Part shown: one piece after another, positions 33,600-43,445 of the stretch
Layout of the letters: the number at the start of each line of letters is the position of its first letter
Numbering within the stretch: the first letter of the stretch is position 1
Origin: Rhodanobacter ginsengisoli
Lineage (GTDB): Bacteria > Pseudomonadota > Gammaproteobacteria > Xanthomonadales > Rhodanobacteraceae
Direction: 5' to 3'
Length of the DNA stretch: 64,000 nucleotides
Assembly (NCBI RefSeq): GCF_042657065.1
Contig: NZ_JBHSNF010000001.1
Coordinates: 310,001 to 374,000 of the forward strand
Notes under the pieces: generated by a model
What the model saw: only the letters and a program-made list of their open reading frames with translations
The model's database searches: none
Told to the model about the DNA's origin: nothing
Position numbers and translations under genes: made by a program

Positions 33600-35177
33600 T
33601 CAGGAGGGGATCGCGATACCGGCCGCGTTCAACAGTTCCTGCAGCTCGTTCAATTGCGCCCCGTACTTCTTCCAGCGCTGCAGTGAAGTGCGGTAGACGG
33701 GCTTGCGCACTTGCACGACGCTGGCGGTATTGACCGGTGCCTTGTTGTCTTCGAAGCGCAGGCAATCGTCGTGCCAGGGCAGCCTGCAAAATTCCAGCAA
33801 CTGCCTCGTGCTGGCCTCTTGTGAGTCCACCAGTGCTTCGTAGTGCATTTCGAGGATGCGACCGGGAAGCACGCGTTGCCAGTGCGCGATCAGTCGATCG
33901 AACAGGGTGTAGTAGCGCCCGGTGTCGAGCAGATCGAACGAGTAGCCGTATTGGGGAGATTGTGCCGCAAACAACTGGCGGAAGTTGCTGAGGCAGGTAT
34001 CCATCGGATCGCGCCGCAGGCAGATGATTCTGGCGTTTGGCAGCGCCCGGGCAATCCAGCCCACGTTGAGAAAATTGTGCGGCAGTTTGTCTATGAATCG
34101 AGGCTTGTGCGCCGTGCCTGGACGGGTGCTGGCGAGGTAATCCTCGCCGACCTTCTTCCAGTCCGGTCCCTGGAGGCGATGGACGGTGTCGAGGTCGAGT
34201 ATCGGCGATGTACGACTGCCCGAATGCCGCTTCAGGGTCAGGCCGAAGTTCAACAGCTCACCGGCGGAATGGACATCCGGGTGACTGCTGATGATGCGTT
34301 CCACCAGGGTCGTTCCACTGCGAGGCATGCCGATCACGAAAATCGGCTCGTCCGATGGGCATCCCCCCGGGCTGGCTTGCGGTGCCGGAAACGCTGCCGT
34401 GATCGCGGCAAACAGTGCCTCGTCCTGAGCGATGTCGTAGTTGCGCCCGGCCCCCGCCGCGGATTTGCCACGGGTGTAGTGCGTGAACGCGGTGGGGTAG
34501 TCGCCGCAATCTTCGTATTCCTTGGCGAGTGCCATATGCAGATAGGTCTGTGCCTTGAGGTCGGCATCGCGCCCCTTCAATATCGAATGCAGGCGCTCGA
34601 TGTGATTGTCTTCGGCCGACTGACGGCGTTGCTGGGCCAGCGTCAGGTGCGCCTTCCAGTAACACGGGTCGATATCGATGCAGGTTTCAAGCGTGCTCCT
34701 GGCCGATTCGATTTCGCCGGTTGCCAGCAGCGCCGTGGCGAGGTTGAAGTGATAGGGCGCATGGGTCGGGTTGAGTGCGACGGCTCCGCGAAAAGCGGCC
34801 GCCGCCTCGGCATGCGCGTGGGTTTGTGTGTAGATGACGCCGAGCGTGTCGAACGTGGCCGGGTCGGTGGGCGACAACGCCATCGCGCGATCGGCCGCCA
34901 GCCGCGCCTCGCGCGGCATCTGGCCGAGAGTCAGCGCCTTGGCGAATTGCGTGACGAATTCAACGCGCCCGGAGTCGAGGTCGGCAGCCTGATGCAGGTG
35001 CGCCAGCGCCTTGGGCATTTGCTGCAGCTCCATGGCCGCCACGCCTGCCATGTAGTGCAGCGCGGGATGCCGGGGCGCCATCGGCAGCAGCCGTACGGCG
35101 AGTGCCTGGGCCTTGGCCCAGGCGTGCTGGTTGAATGCGATGGTGAGTTCGGCGAATAGCGTGGCGGGATCGATCAT
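33600..35177 (-). CDS. TPR-sulfotransferase fusion protein
   Basis: A 525-residue two-domain protein. Residues 1-250 are tetratricopeptide-like helices (A..LG..Y....A.A.A..A pairs). Residues 280-525 are a PAPS-dependent sulfotransferase with the 5'-phosphosulfate loop GMPRSGTT at 283-290 and a downstream LRRDPMDTCLSNFRQLF block that binds the 3'-phosphate. It probably sulfates a surface or secreted substrate using PAPS. It converges with the TonB receptor, and the two share a terminator zone. This pairing recurs in Xanthomonadales, so a receptor-ligand link is a reasonable inference. Confidence 0.85.
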   Translation of the reverse strand: MIDPATLFAELTIAFNQHAWAKAQALAVRLLPMAPRHPALHYMAGVAAMELQQMPKALAHLHQAADLDSGRVEFVTQFAKALTLGQMPREARLAADRAMALSPTDPATFDTLGVIYTQTHAHAEAAAAFRGAVALNPTHAPYHFNLATALLATGEIESARSTLETCIDIDPCYWKAHLTLAQQRRQSAEDNHIERLHSILKGRDADLKAQTYLHMALAKEYEDCGDYPTAFTHYTRGKSAAGAGRNYDIAQDEALFAAITAAFPAPQASPGGCPSDEPIFVIGMPRSGTTLVERIISSHPDVHSAGELLNFGLTLKRHSGSRTSPILDLDTVHRLQGPDWKKVGEDYLASTRPGTAHKPRFIDKLPHNFLNVGWIARALPNARIICLRRDPMDTCLSNFRQLFAAQSPQYGYSFDLLDTGRYYTLFDRLIAHWQRVLPGRILEMHYEALVDSQEASTRQLLEFCRLPWHDDCLRFEDNKAPVNTASVVQVRKPVYRTSLQRWKKYGAQLNELQELLNAAGIAIPS

Positions 35178-35461
35178 CGGTCAGGTCATGAATAACGGAT
35201 GGGGCAAAGATACCGTGTTTCCATCTTTCGCCCCGAAGAGACATCTTGATCGCGCCAGGCCCGCTGCAATGTGCGCCGCACTGTCTCGCGTCACCGGTCG
35301 GGTTGGGGGCCGTGGTGTCGCCACTGACCACCCGTCGCAACTTGTCGCCGGCCTCGCTGCCTTTGGACAATCGCATGAATTCTCCAGCAGGCTCGGTCGT
35401 GCCGCGTCGGTCCGTCGTTTGCATGCGCGTTGCGGGCGCTGCCAGCGAGTGGCGACCCTTC

Positions 35462-37444
35462 TCAACCCCCCGCCAGCATCGCGGCGATCTTCGCCATGTG
35501 CGACTGGGCGGTTTCGCGGGTGACTTCCTTGTCCGCCTCGGGATCCTTGCCTTGCCAGTGCAGGTCGGCCTGGGGCAGTTCGTGCAGGAAGCGGCTGGGC
35601 TGATTGCGGTGGATGTCGCCGTAGCGCTTGGTCTGCGCCGACCACGACAGCGTCAGCAGTTCCTTCGCGCGGGTGATGCCGACGTACATCAGCCGGCGCT
35701 CCTCGTCGAGGCGGCCTTCGTCGATGGCGCCTTCGTGCGGCAGGGTGCCGTCCTCGCAGCCGACGATGAAGACGAAGCGGAACTCCAGCCCCTTGGCCGC
35801 ATGCATGGTCATCATGCGCACCGCGTTGCCCGGTTCGTCGCGGTCGGCGTGGCTGAGCAGGGCCAGTTGCGAGGCGAGATCGCCGGCCGTGTTGCCGCCC
35901 TTCTGCATCGCGCGGAACCAGTCGGCAAGTTCCTGCAGGTTGCCCAGCTTGCGTTCGCGCACGCTGGCGTCCGGCGTGCCGGCGGCGATCTGCGCCGCGT
36001 AGCCGGTGCGCTTGAGGATCAGCTCGACCAGGTCCGCCGCGCTCTGGTGCAGCGAGGCGCTGCGCAGTTCGTCCAGCAGGTTCGAGAACGACGCCAGCGC
36101 GGCGGCGGGACGCGGGGTGAGCTGGCGCAGCACGCTGTCGCTGCGGGTCGCATCGAGCAGCGAGCTGTGCCGCGACTGGGCCATCTGGCCGAGCTTCTCC
36201 AGCGTGGTCGAGCCGATCTCGCGCTTGGGCACGTTCACCACGCGCAGGAAGGCCGCATCGTCGCTGGGGTTGGTCAGCAGGCGCAGGTAGCACAGCAGGT
36301 CCTTCACCTCGGCGCGGTCGAGGAAACTCAGTGCGCCGGTGAGGTGATAGGGAATGCGCGCCAGGCGCAGGGCCTTCTCCAGCGGGCGCGCCTGGAAGTT
36401 GCCGCGATACAGGATCGCCATGTCGTGCCAGCGCGCCTTGTGCTTCTCGGCCAGCGTGGTGGCGATCGCGGCGACCCGCTCGGCCTCGTGCTCGGCCTCC
36501 TTGCATTCCAGCACGCGGATCGGCGCGCCTTCGGGCAGGTCGCTCCACAGCTTTTTTTCGTGCAGGTGCGGGTTGTTGCCGATCAACTGGTTCGCCGCGC
36601 GCAGGATGCGCTTGCCGCAGCGATAGTTCTGCTCCAGCTTGATCACGCGCAGGTTCGGCCAGTCGCGGCCGAGCTGGTCGATGTTCTCCGGGTTGGCGCC
36701 GCGCCAGGCGTAGATCGACTGGTCGTCGTCGCCCACGCAGGTGATGCCGCCACGCTCGCCGGTCAGTGCCTTGAGCAGGCGGTACTGGGCGTCGTTGGTG
36801 TCCTGGTATTCGTCCACCAGCAGGTAGCGGAAGCGCTCGCGCCACGCCTCGCGGCATTCGGCATCGGCTTCCAGGATGCGCAGCGGCAGCCGGATCAGGT
36901 CGTCGAAATCGACCGCGTTGAACGCCGCCAGCCGCTGCTGGTACATGTCGTAGATCGTGGCCGCTTCCAGCTCGCGCGGGCTGCGGGCGGCGGCCAGTGC
37001 CTCTTCCGGCGACAGGCCGCCGTTCTTGGCGCGGCCGAGCAGGTTGCGGATGCCGAACAGCACATCGTTCTTCGCGCCCTTGGGCGCCAGCTCCTTGACG
37101 ATGGCGCCGCTGTCGTCGGCGTCCAGCACCGAGAATCCCTTGCGCAGGCCGGCGCGGGCGTGCTCGATCTGCAGGAATTTCAGTCCCAGCGCATGGAAGG
37201 TGCACACGGTCAGCGCCGCCGCGTCATCGGTGCTGATCAGCTTGGCCACGCGTTCGCGCATCTCGCGGGCGGCCTTGTTGGTGAACGTGATCGCGGCGAT
37301 CTTCGACGGTGCCAGGTGCCGGCGCGCAATCAGGTGGGCGATTTTTTGGGTGATCACCGAGGTCTTGCCGGAACCGGCGCCGGCCAGCACCAGCAGCGGG
37401 CTGTCGCAATGTTCGACGGCGGCCAGTTGTTGCGGATTGAGCAT
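35462..37444 (-). CDS. rep: ATP-dependent DNA helicase Rep (UvrD/PcrA superfamily I)
   Basis: A 3'-5' superfamily I helicase that removes roadblocks from the replication fork. The 660-residue product starts MLNPQQLAAVEH (ATG 37444) and shows motif I AGAGSGKT at 21-28, motif Ia TFTNKAAREM, motif II LLVDEYQDTND, motif III GDDDQSIYAWRGA, and motifs V-VI near FRFVFIVGCEDGTLP and RRLMYVGITRAKELL. The length matches Rep (about 670) rather than UvrD (720). The frame extends upstream through the 161-bp repeat, which would give an artefactual 40-residue leader. It ends 283 nt before the sulfotransferase start. Confidence 0.93.
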   Translation of the reverse strand: MLNPQQLAAVEHCDSPLLVLAGAGSGKTSVITQKIAHLIARRHLAPSKIAAITFTNKAAREMRERVAKLISTDDAAALTVCTFHALGLKFLQIEHARAGLRKGFSVLDADDSGAIVKELAPKGAKNDVLFGIRNLLGRAKNGGLSPEEALAAARSPRELEAATIYDMYQQRLAAFNAVDFDDLIRLPLRILEADAECREAWRERFRYLLVDEYQDTNDAQYRLLKALTGERGGITCVGDDDQSIYAWRGANPENIDQLGRDWPNLRVIKLEQNYRCGKRILRAANQLIGNNPHLHEKKLWSDLPEGAPIRVLECKEAEHEAERVAAIATTLAEKHKARWHDMAILYRGNFQARPLEKALRLARIPYHLTGALSFLDRAEVKDLLCYLRLLTNPSDDAAFLRVVNVPKREIGSTTLEKLGQMAQSRHSSLLDATRSDSVLRQLTPRPAAALASFSNLLDELRSASLHQSAADLVELILKRTGYAAQIAAGTPDASVRERKLGNLQELADWFRAMQKGGNTAGDLASQLALLSHADRDEPGNAVRMMTMHAAKGLEFRFVFIVGCEDGTLPHEGAIDEGRLDEERRLMYVGITRAKELLTLSWSAQTKRYGDIHRNQPSRFLHELPQADLHWQGKDPEADKEVTRETAQSHMAKIAAMLAGG

Positions 37445-37513
37445 GGATCGGGGCGATGCGAGAGGCGGCGGTCGATGGTAGCAGAGCGGCTGCCGAAGTC
37501 CGTGGCGACCGGC

Positions 37514-37674
37514 AGCCTGTCGGGCTTTGGTCGGCCGGGCTGCGAATCCGGCTGTGCGGTCCATATTTCCGCCGCTTCCTGGCCCATAGAACCACTATGG
37601 GCCGGCGAAGCGTCGAAAATCTCTCCTCGCACAGCCGAATTCTCGCCTCGACCACCAAAGCCCGACAGGCTGCT
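37514..37674. repeat. 161-bp palindromic element, copy B
   Basis: Inverted counterpart of the element at 18617-18777: the reverse complement aligns over the whole length with about ten mismatches and no indels. Inverted ends AGCCTGTCGGGCTTTGG / CCAAAGCCCGACAGGCT; a centre with GGCCCATAG...CTATGGGCC. It sits between rep and the divergent oxidoreductase, 58 nt upstream of the latter's start. Confidence 0.85.
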
Positions 37675-37732
37675 GGGTCATAATCCACCACTTGTGGCGC
37701 GCGCCGGGGTGGCGAGGCCGGGCGGGGACAGC

Positions 37733-39073
37733 ATGACGGACCAGACCGAGACAGCGATCGAACAGTGTGACGTGGTGGTGATCGGCGGCGGCCCCGGCGG
37801 CAGTACCGCGGCGACCCTGCTGGCACGCCGTGGCTACCGGGTGATCGCGCTGGAGAAGGCGCATCATCCGCGCTTCCATATCGGCGAGTCGCTGTTGCCG
37901 ATGAACCTGCCGATCTTCGAGCGGCTCGGCGTGCTGGAACAGGTGCGCGCGCTGGGGGTGTTCAAACCCGGGGCCGACTTCGAGGCCGACAACGAGCGCG
38001 GCTACAACACGTACGCGTTTGCCCGCGCGATCGGGGAGAGCCCGCCGCATGCCTACCAGGTATGGCGGCAGGATTTCGACAAGATGCTCTACGACCACGC
38101 GCGCGGTTGCGGTGCGGATGCGCGCGAGGGGCACGAGGTGGTGGGGATGGAGCAGTCCGGGCCGCGCGAGACACGGATCGAGGTACGCCGCGACGACGGC
38201 GGCAGCTACATCATCCAGGCGCGCTACGTGGTCGACGCCAGTGGCCGCGATGCGTTGCTGTCGTCGCGGAAGAAACTGCGGCGCCGCAACGACCAGCACC
38301 AGAGTGCGGCCATCTTCGGCCATTACCGGGGCGCCACGGCCCGCACCGGCGAGGATGCCGGGAACATCAGCATCTACAGTTTCGCGCACGGCTGGATGTG
38401 GATGATCCCGTTGCCCGACGGCGTGATGAGCGTGGGTGCGGTGTGCCGGCCGGAATACCTGAAGCGGCGCAAGGGCCGCACGGTCGAGTTTCTCGTCGAG
38501 ACCCTGAAGCAGAACCCTGCGCTGTGGCAACGCATCGAACAGGCGCAGCTGATCGACGACGAGGTTCGCGTCACCGGCAACTACTCCTACGATGCGGCCC
38601 GGATGGGCGGCCCGGGCTGGATCCTGGTGGGCGATGCGTTCGCGTTTCTCGACCCGGTGTTTTCCTCGGGTGTCTACCTGGCGATGAGCGGGGCCGAGCA
38701 GGCGGCGGAGCTGGTCGATCGGGCGCTGCGCGAGCCGCGGCTCGAGCTGGCGCTGCTGCGCAAGCTCGAGCGGCGCCAGCGTGCCGCGATGCGGCGTTTC
38801 TCGTTCTTCATCTACCGCTTCAACGGGCCGGTGATGCAGCAGATGTTCCGTGATCCGCGCAATACCTGGCAGCTGGAGCAGGGCGTGATCTCGATGCTGG
38901 CCGGCGACCTGTTCGACACGCCACGGGTGCTGCGCAAGCTGCGCCTGTTCAAGCTGGTCTACGCGATCAGCGCCCTGCGCGACTGGCGCCGCAGCCGGGC
39001 CGAGCGTCGCTATCGGCTGGCGCAGGCGCGTGCGCCGTTCAGCGGGGGCACCACGCCGCTGGACGAGGCCTGA
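37733..39073 (+). CDS. FAD-dependent oxidoreductase, flavin-dependent halogenase-like
   Basis: A 446-residue monooxygenase-fold protein. FAD-binding GGGPGG is at 18-23 and GESLLP follows at 51-56. All three signature motifs used for flavin halogenases are present: GWMWMIP at 220-226 (W-x-W-x-I-P), FLDPVFSSG at 305-313 (F-x-x-P-x-x-S-x-G), and a lysine K78 in FKPGADF at the position of the catalytic lysine. If functional it would chlorinate or brominate an aromatic substrate, supplied with reduced flavin by a reductase elsewhere. No carrier protein or pathway genes are next to it. Related dehydrogenases share the fold, so the halogenase call is tentative. Confidence 0.75.
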   Translation: MTDQTETAIEQCDVVVIGGGPGGSTAATLLARRGYRVIALEKAHHPRFHIGESLLPMNLPIFERLGVLEQVRALGVFKPGADFEADNERGYNTYAFARAIGESPPHAYQVWRQDFDKMLYDHARGCGADAREGHEVVGMEQSGPRETRIEVRRDDGGSYIIQARYVVDASGRDALLSSRKKLRRRNDQHQSAAIFGHYRGATARTGEDAGNISIYSFAHGWMWMIPLPDGVMSVGAVCRPEYLKRRKGRTVEFLVETLKQNPALWQRIEQAQLIDDEVRVTGNYSYDAARMGGPGWILVGDAFAFLDPVFSSGVYLAMSGAEQAAELVDRALREPRLELALLRKLERRQRAAMRRFSFFIYRFNGPVMQQMFRDPRNTWQLEQGVISMLAGDLFDTPRVLRKLRLFKLVYAISALRDWRRSRAERRYRLAQARAPFSGGTTPLDEA

Positions 39074-39178
39074 AAGCAGGAGCGAGTGACAAGGAACGAG
39101 CAGCGAGAGTGCATACTCGTCACCCGGCCGATGCCACCATTCTCGTTTCTCACTCCTGAGGCACTCATTTCCGATCTT

Positions 39179-39811
39179 ATGGCCAAGCTCTACTTCTATT
39201 ACTCGGCAATGAACGCCGGCAAGACCACCACGCTGCTGCAGAGCGCGTACAACTATCGCGAACGCGGCATGCGCACGCTGATCCTCACCCCGGCGCTGGA
39301 CAACCGCTACGGCGAGGGCGTGGTGGCCTCGCGGATCGGACTGAAGGCGGATGCGCGCCGGTTCGCTGCCGATGAAAACCTGTTCGCCCTGGTCGAGGCC
39401 GACATCGCGGCGCATGGTGCGCTGCATTGCGTCTTCGTGGACGAGGCACAGTTCCTGGGCAAGGCCCAGGTGTGGCAGATCAGCGACGTGGTCGACCGGC
39501 TGAACATCCCGGTGCTGGCCTATGGCCTGCGCACCGACTTCCGCGGCGAGCTGTTCGAGGGCAGTCGCCATCTGCTGGCCTGGGCCGACAACCTGGAGGA
39601 GATCAAGACGATCTGCCATAGCGGGCGCAAGGCCACCATGGTGGTGCGCGTGGATCAACACGGTCGCGCCGTCACCGAGGGGCCGCAGGTTGAGATCGGC
39701 GGCAACGACCGCTATGTCTCGGTAAGCCGTGCCGAGTTCAAGAAGATCAGCGAAGGCAATGGCCAGATCGAATTGCAGCAATCCGTGCTGCCGCTCGGCG
39801 ACAAGCGCTGA
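39179..39811 (+). CDS. tdk: Thymidine kinase (Tdk, type II)
   Basis: Phosphorylates thymidine to dTMP with ATP. The 210-residue product has the P-loop MNAGKTTTLL (GKTTT at 14-18), catalytic glutamate in VDEAQFL (E89), and the RTDFRGELFEGS lasso region. The usual zinc site of the family (C-x-C ... C-x-x-H in E. coli) is mostly absent: only C146 of C146-H-S148 remains and the downstream pair is S183 and E186. ATG 39179 is favoured; upstream in-frame residues from 39086 look non-coding. It follows the oxidoreductase by 105 nt and precedes a conserved hypothetical gene. Confidence 0.9.
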   Translation: MAKLYFYYSAMNAGKTTTLLQSAYNYRERGMRTLILTPALDNRYGEGVVASRIGLKADARRFAADENLFALVEADIAAHGALHCVFVDEAQFLGKAQVWQISDVVDRLNIPVLAYGLRTDFRGELFEGSRHLLAWADNLEEIKTICHSGRKATMVVRVDQHGRAVTEGPQVEIGGNDRYVSVSRAEFKKISEGNGQIELQQSVLPLGDKR

Positions 39812-39835
39812 AGCGCGCCCATCCCAAGGAATCCC

Positions 39836-40603
39836 ATGAGCCATCCGATCACCATCCCCGCGTGGCAGCGTCCGCACTGGCGAGCCAGCGACGAGGAGAT
39901 CCTGCTGCAGTTCTACGTGTTCGGAAAATTCGACGCGGTGCGCGTACCTTCGCAGGACTACGGCAGCCCCGGCCTGCCGGCGGGCATCACCGCGACCAAC
40001 CACCCGCATGCCGAGCTGCGCGCGTGGGAAGGCTATCCGCTGAAGGGTGCGATGGGCCGCATGTTCAAGGCCGATGCACCGGAGGCCTGGCAGCGTGCCT
40101 TCGATGCGCCGGAGGTCATGCTGGTACGGGGCACGCTGAAGGACAGCCAGGCCACCGGCTACCTGCGCGATACCCTGGGCGTGCTGGCCGGGATGCTGGA
40201 TATCGGCGGCCAGGCGATCCTCGATCCGCAGATCCTGAGCCTGCTCGATGCGGGGGAGTGGCGCCGGAAATACCTGATCCGCGACGGCGCGCCGATCCGC
40301 AACCATCTGCTGATCCTGTGCGATGGCGAGCCGGAACCCGGCCGTTCGTGGATCCATACCCGCGGCATGCGCAAGTTCGGCCGCCCCGACATCAGCATCC
40401 ATCGGGTGCCCGATGCCGCGATCGACCGGGCCGGTCTGCTGTGCGAGAAGCTGGTCGAGCTGGAAGCGCTCGGCGCGCATTTCGCCGATGGCCAGACGCT
40501 GGATATCGAGGGGATCAGGGAGGGCGTCGCGGTACGGCTGGGCGGCGGGCTGGACGATCCGCAGTTCAACAACACCTTCGTCGAGTTCAGCTGGCCGGCA
40601 TAG
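39836..40603 (+). CDS. Conserved hypothetical protein next to tdk
   Basis: A 255-residue soluble protein with no signal, membrane segment or known catalytic motif. Its C-terminal part includes WIHTRGMRKFGRPDISIHRVPD, which resembles the conserved TxGMxxFGxPE-type block of DUF4261-like proteins, and ends in an acidic/aromatic LDDPQFNNTFVEFSWPA. An AGGAA ribosome site lies 6 nt ahead of the ATG. It starts 24 nt after tdk and likely shares its transcript. A 30-bp-stem hairpin follows the stop and separates it from the convergent mutM. Confidence 0.6.
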   Translation: MSHPITIPAWQRPHWRASDEEILLQFYVFGKFDAVRVPSQDYGSPGLPAGITATNHPHAELRAWEGYPLKGAMGRMFKADAPEAWQRAFDAPEVMLVRGTLKDSQATGYLRDTLGVLAGMLDIGGQAILDPQILSLLDAGEWRRKYLIRDGAPIRNHLLILCDGEPEPGRSWIHTRGMRKFGRPDISIHRVPDAAIDRAGLLCEKLVELEALGAHFADGQTLDIEGIREGVAVRLGGGLDDPQFNNTFVEFSWPA

Positions 40604-40638
40604 GCACCCCGATGCCGCTCGACTTCTGTGAGCGACTT

Positions 40639-40717
40639 GTGGGAGCTACTTCAGTCGCGATGCTCCTGGCCGTTGGGTCGATCAAGGCAGGAGCATCGCG
40701 GCTGAAGCCGCTCCCAC
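40639..40717. repeat. REP-type hairpin, 30-bp stem (GTGGGAGC...GCTCCCAC)
   Basis: Arms 40639-40668 and 40688-40717 are complementary except for three positions that can pair as G-U, around a 19-nt loop. The core words GTGGGAGC, CTTCAG, CGCGATGCTCCTG belong to a repeat family common in Xanthomonadales and pseudomonads. It lies between the convergent ends of the hypothetical gene and mutM and could stabilise both transcript ends. Confidence 0.75.
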
Positions 40718-40729
40718 CAGGAACACGGT

Positions 40730-41557
40730 TCAGCGCTGGCAGTGCGGGCACCAGAACGTGGAGCGCTGGCCCAGCACCGCCTGCCGGATCGGCGTGCCGC
40801 ACACGCGGCAGGGTTCGCCGGCACGACCGTAGACGTTCAGTTCGCGAAAGAAGTAACCGGGCGCGCCGTCGGGGCTGAGGAAGTCGCGCAGGGTGGTGCC
40901 GCCACGCTCGATCGCCCAGGCCAGGATGCGCTTCACCTCGCCGGCGAGCCGGGCGTAGCGCGCCCGCGAGACGCTGCCGGCGGCGCGACGGGGATCGATG
41001 CCGGCGGCGAACAGCGCCTCGCTGGCGTAGATATTGCCCACGCCCACGACGTTTGCGTTGTCCATCAGGAACAGCTTCACCGCTGCCGTGCGGCTGCGCG
41101 ACAGATGCCATAGCAGGTCGCCGTCGAACGCCTCGGTCAGCGGTTCCGGGCCGAGTTTCGCCAGCAGTTCGTGGGTCGCCCCCGGCGCCTGCCACAGCAG
41201 GCAGCCGAAGCGGCGCGCGTCGGTGAAGCGCAGGATGCGCGGTGCCTGCGCCGGGGTGCGCTCCAGCGCGATGTCGACGTGATCATGCTTGCCGACCGGC
41301 GCATCCGGCGGCAGCACGCGCAGTAAACCGGACATGCCCAGGTGCAGCAGCGCGCTGCCGACTTCGGTGTGCAGCAACAGGTATTTCGCACGGCGTTCCA
41401 CCGCGTCGATGCGCTGGCCGGGCAGCAGCTCGCTGATCTCGGGGGGAATCGGCCAGCGCAGGTCGGGCCGGCGCAGGGTCACCCCCAGCACGCGCCGGCC
41501 GACCAGGTACGGCGCGATGCCCCGGCGGGTGGTTTCGACTTCGGGCAGTTCAGGCAC
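40730..41557 (-). CDS. mutM: Formamidopyrimidine-DNA glycosylase MutM (Fpg)
   Basis: Excises 8-oxoguanine and formamidopyrimidines and nicks the abasic site. The 275-residue product begins PELPEVETTRRG after a GTG start at 41557, with the catalytic P2 and E3. The helix-two-turn-helix is at about residues 150-200 and the C-terminal zinc finger is complete (C-x-x-C in CRVCGTP and C-x-x-C in WCPHCQR). Its start codon touches the gnd stop (TGA GTG), suggesting translational coupling. Length is normal (about 270). Confidence 0.95.
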   Translation of the reverse strand: MPELPEVETTRRGIAPYLVGRRVLGVTLRRPDLRWPIPPEISELLPGQRIDAVERRAKYLLLHTEVGSALLHLGMSGLLRVLPPDAPVGKHDHVDIALERTPAQAPRILRFTDARRFGCLLWQAPGATHELLAKLGPEPLTEAFDGDLLWHLSRSRTAAVKLFLMDNANVVGVGNIYASEALFAAGIDPRRAAGSVSRARYARLAGEVKRILAWAIERGGTTLRDFLSPDGAPGYFFRELNVYGRAGEPCRVCGTPIRQAVLGQRSTFWCPHCQR

Positions 41558-42841
<1,284 letters not shown>

Positions 42842-42944
42842 CTGATCCACTCCTGACAGGAAATCTCTTGCCCCCGATGTGGGGCGCGCAGGCAGGCCTG
42901 CAAGCTTACGCCGTAGCGCGTGCCGGATGCAGGCGCACGGGGGA

Positions 42945-43442
42945 TCAGTGCATTTCGGTCGCCCTGATGGCGGGCGAACGCGGCACGTAGCGCGCTGAGA
43001 CCAGGGCGATGCGCCGGCCCACCCGCACGTAGTGCTGCGGTCCGGTGACCACGCTTTCACCGAATTCCAGCGCCTGGCCGTCCAGGGTCAGGGTGGCGCG
43101 CGGCGGCGCCAGGCCGATTTTCGCGAGGTCGAAATCGCTGGCCGGACGCCAGCTCAGCACATGGGCGGTGGCGGTATCGGCCAGGTCGAGCAGGCGCGCG
43201 TCGTCGGCGACCCGCGCCGGGGTGCCGTCGGTGCGCCACCAGTGACCGTCGCCGCGCTTCTCGTAGTGCAGCGGCGGCGCGCCGGCCAGGGTGATGCCGA
43301 TGTGGCTGATCGTGGCGGGATCGAGCGAGGTCAGCGTGCCGGTGGCGTTGCCGGCGTCGCGTTGCAACTGCCAGCCGGCCAGCGCCAGCAGGGCCAGCAC
43401 GGCGAGCAACAGCAGCAGGCGCTGGCGCGCGGCGCGTTTCAT
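42945..43442 (-). CDS. DUF4340 domain protein of an ABC/GldG-type operon
   Basis: A 165-residue protein with one N-terminal hydrophobic helix (residues 9-24) and a periplasmic beta-rich part. The LTLDGQALEFGESVVTGPQHYVRV segment is characteristic of DUF4340, usually found beside GldG-like genes. It starts 3 nt after the GldG-like stop, so it is the fourth gene of the ABC operon. DUF4340 proteins are thought to be envelope partners of GldG; the exact role is unknown. Family members are often longer, so this is a short form. Confidence 0.75.
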   Translation of the reverse strand: MKRAARQRLLLLLAVLALLALAGWQLQRDAGNATGTLTSLDPATISHIGITLAGAPPLHYEKRGDGHWWRTDGTPARVADDARLLDLADTATAHVLSWRPASDFDLAKIGLAPPRATLTLDGQALEFGESVVTGPQHYVRVGRRIALVSARYVPRSPAIRATEMH

Positions 43443-43445
43443 CGC

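Noticed and set aside
37445..37564. 40-residue N-terminal extension of Rep
   Set aside because: It reads through the 161-bp repeat. Rep proteins begin MLNPQQ-like at 37444.
35246..37732. Plus-strand frame upstream of the halogenase-like gene, open for 829 codons
   Set aside because: It lies antisense to rep and is continuous with the real oxidoreductase only because no stop falls in the frame. The true start at 37733 has the FAD motif close behind; the added part has no motif.
37595..40480. 961-residue minus-strand open frame
   Set aside because: Antisense to the oxidoreductase, tdk and the neighbouring hypothetical gene; shadow of high GC.
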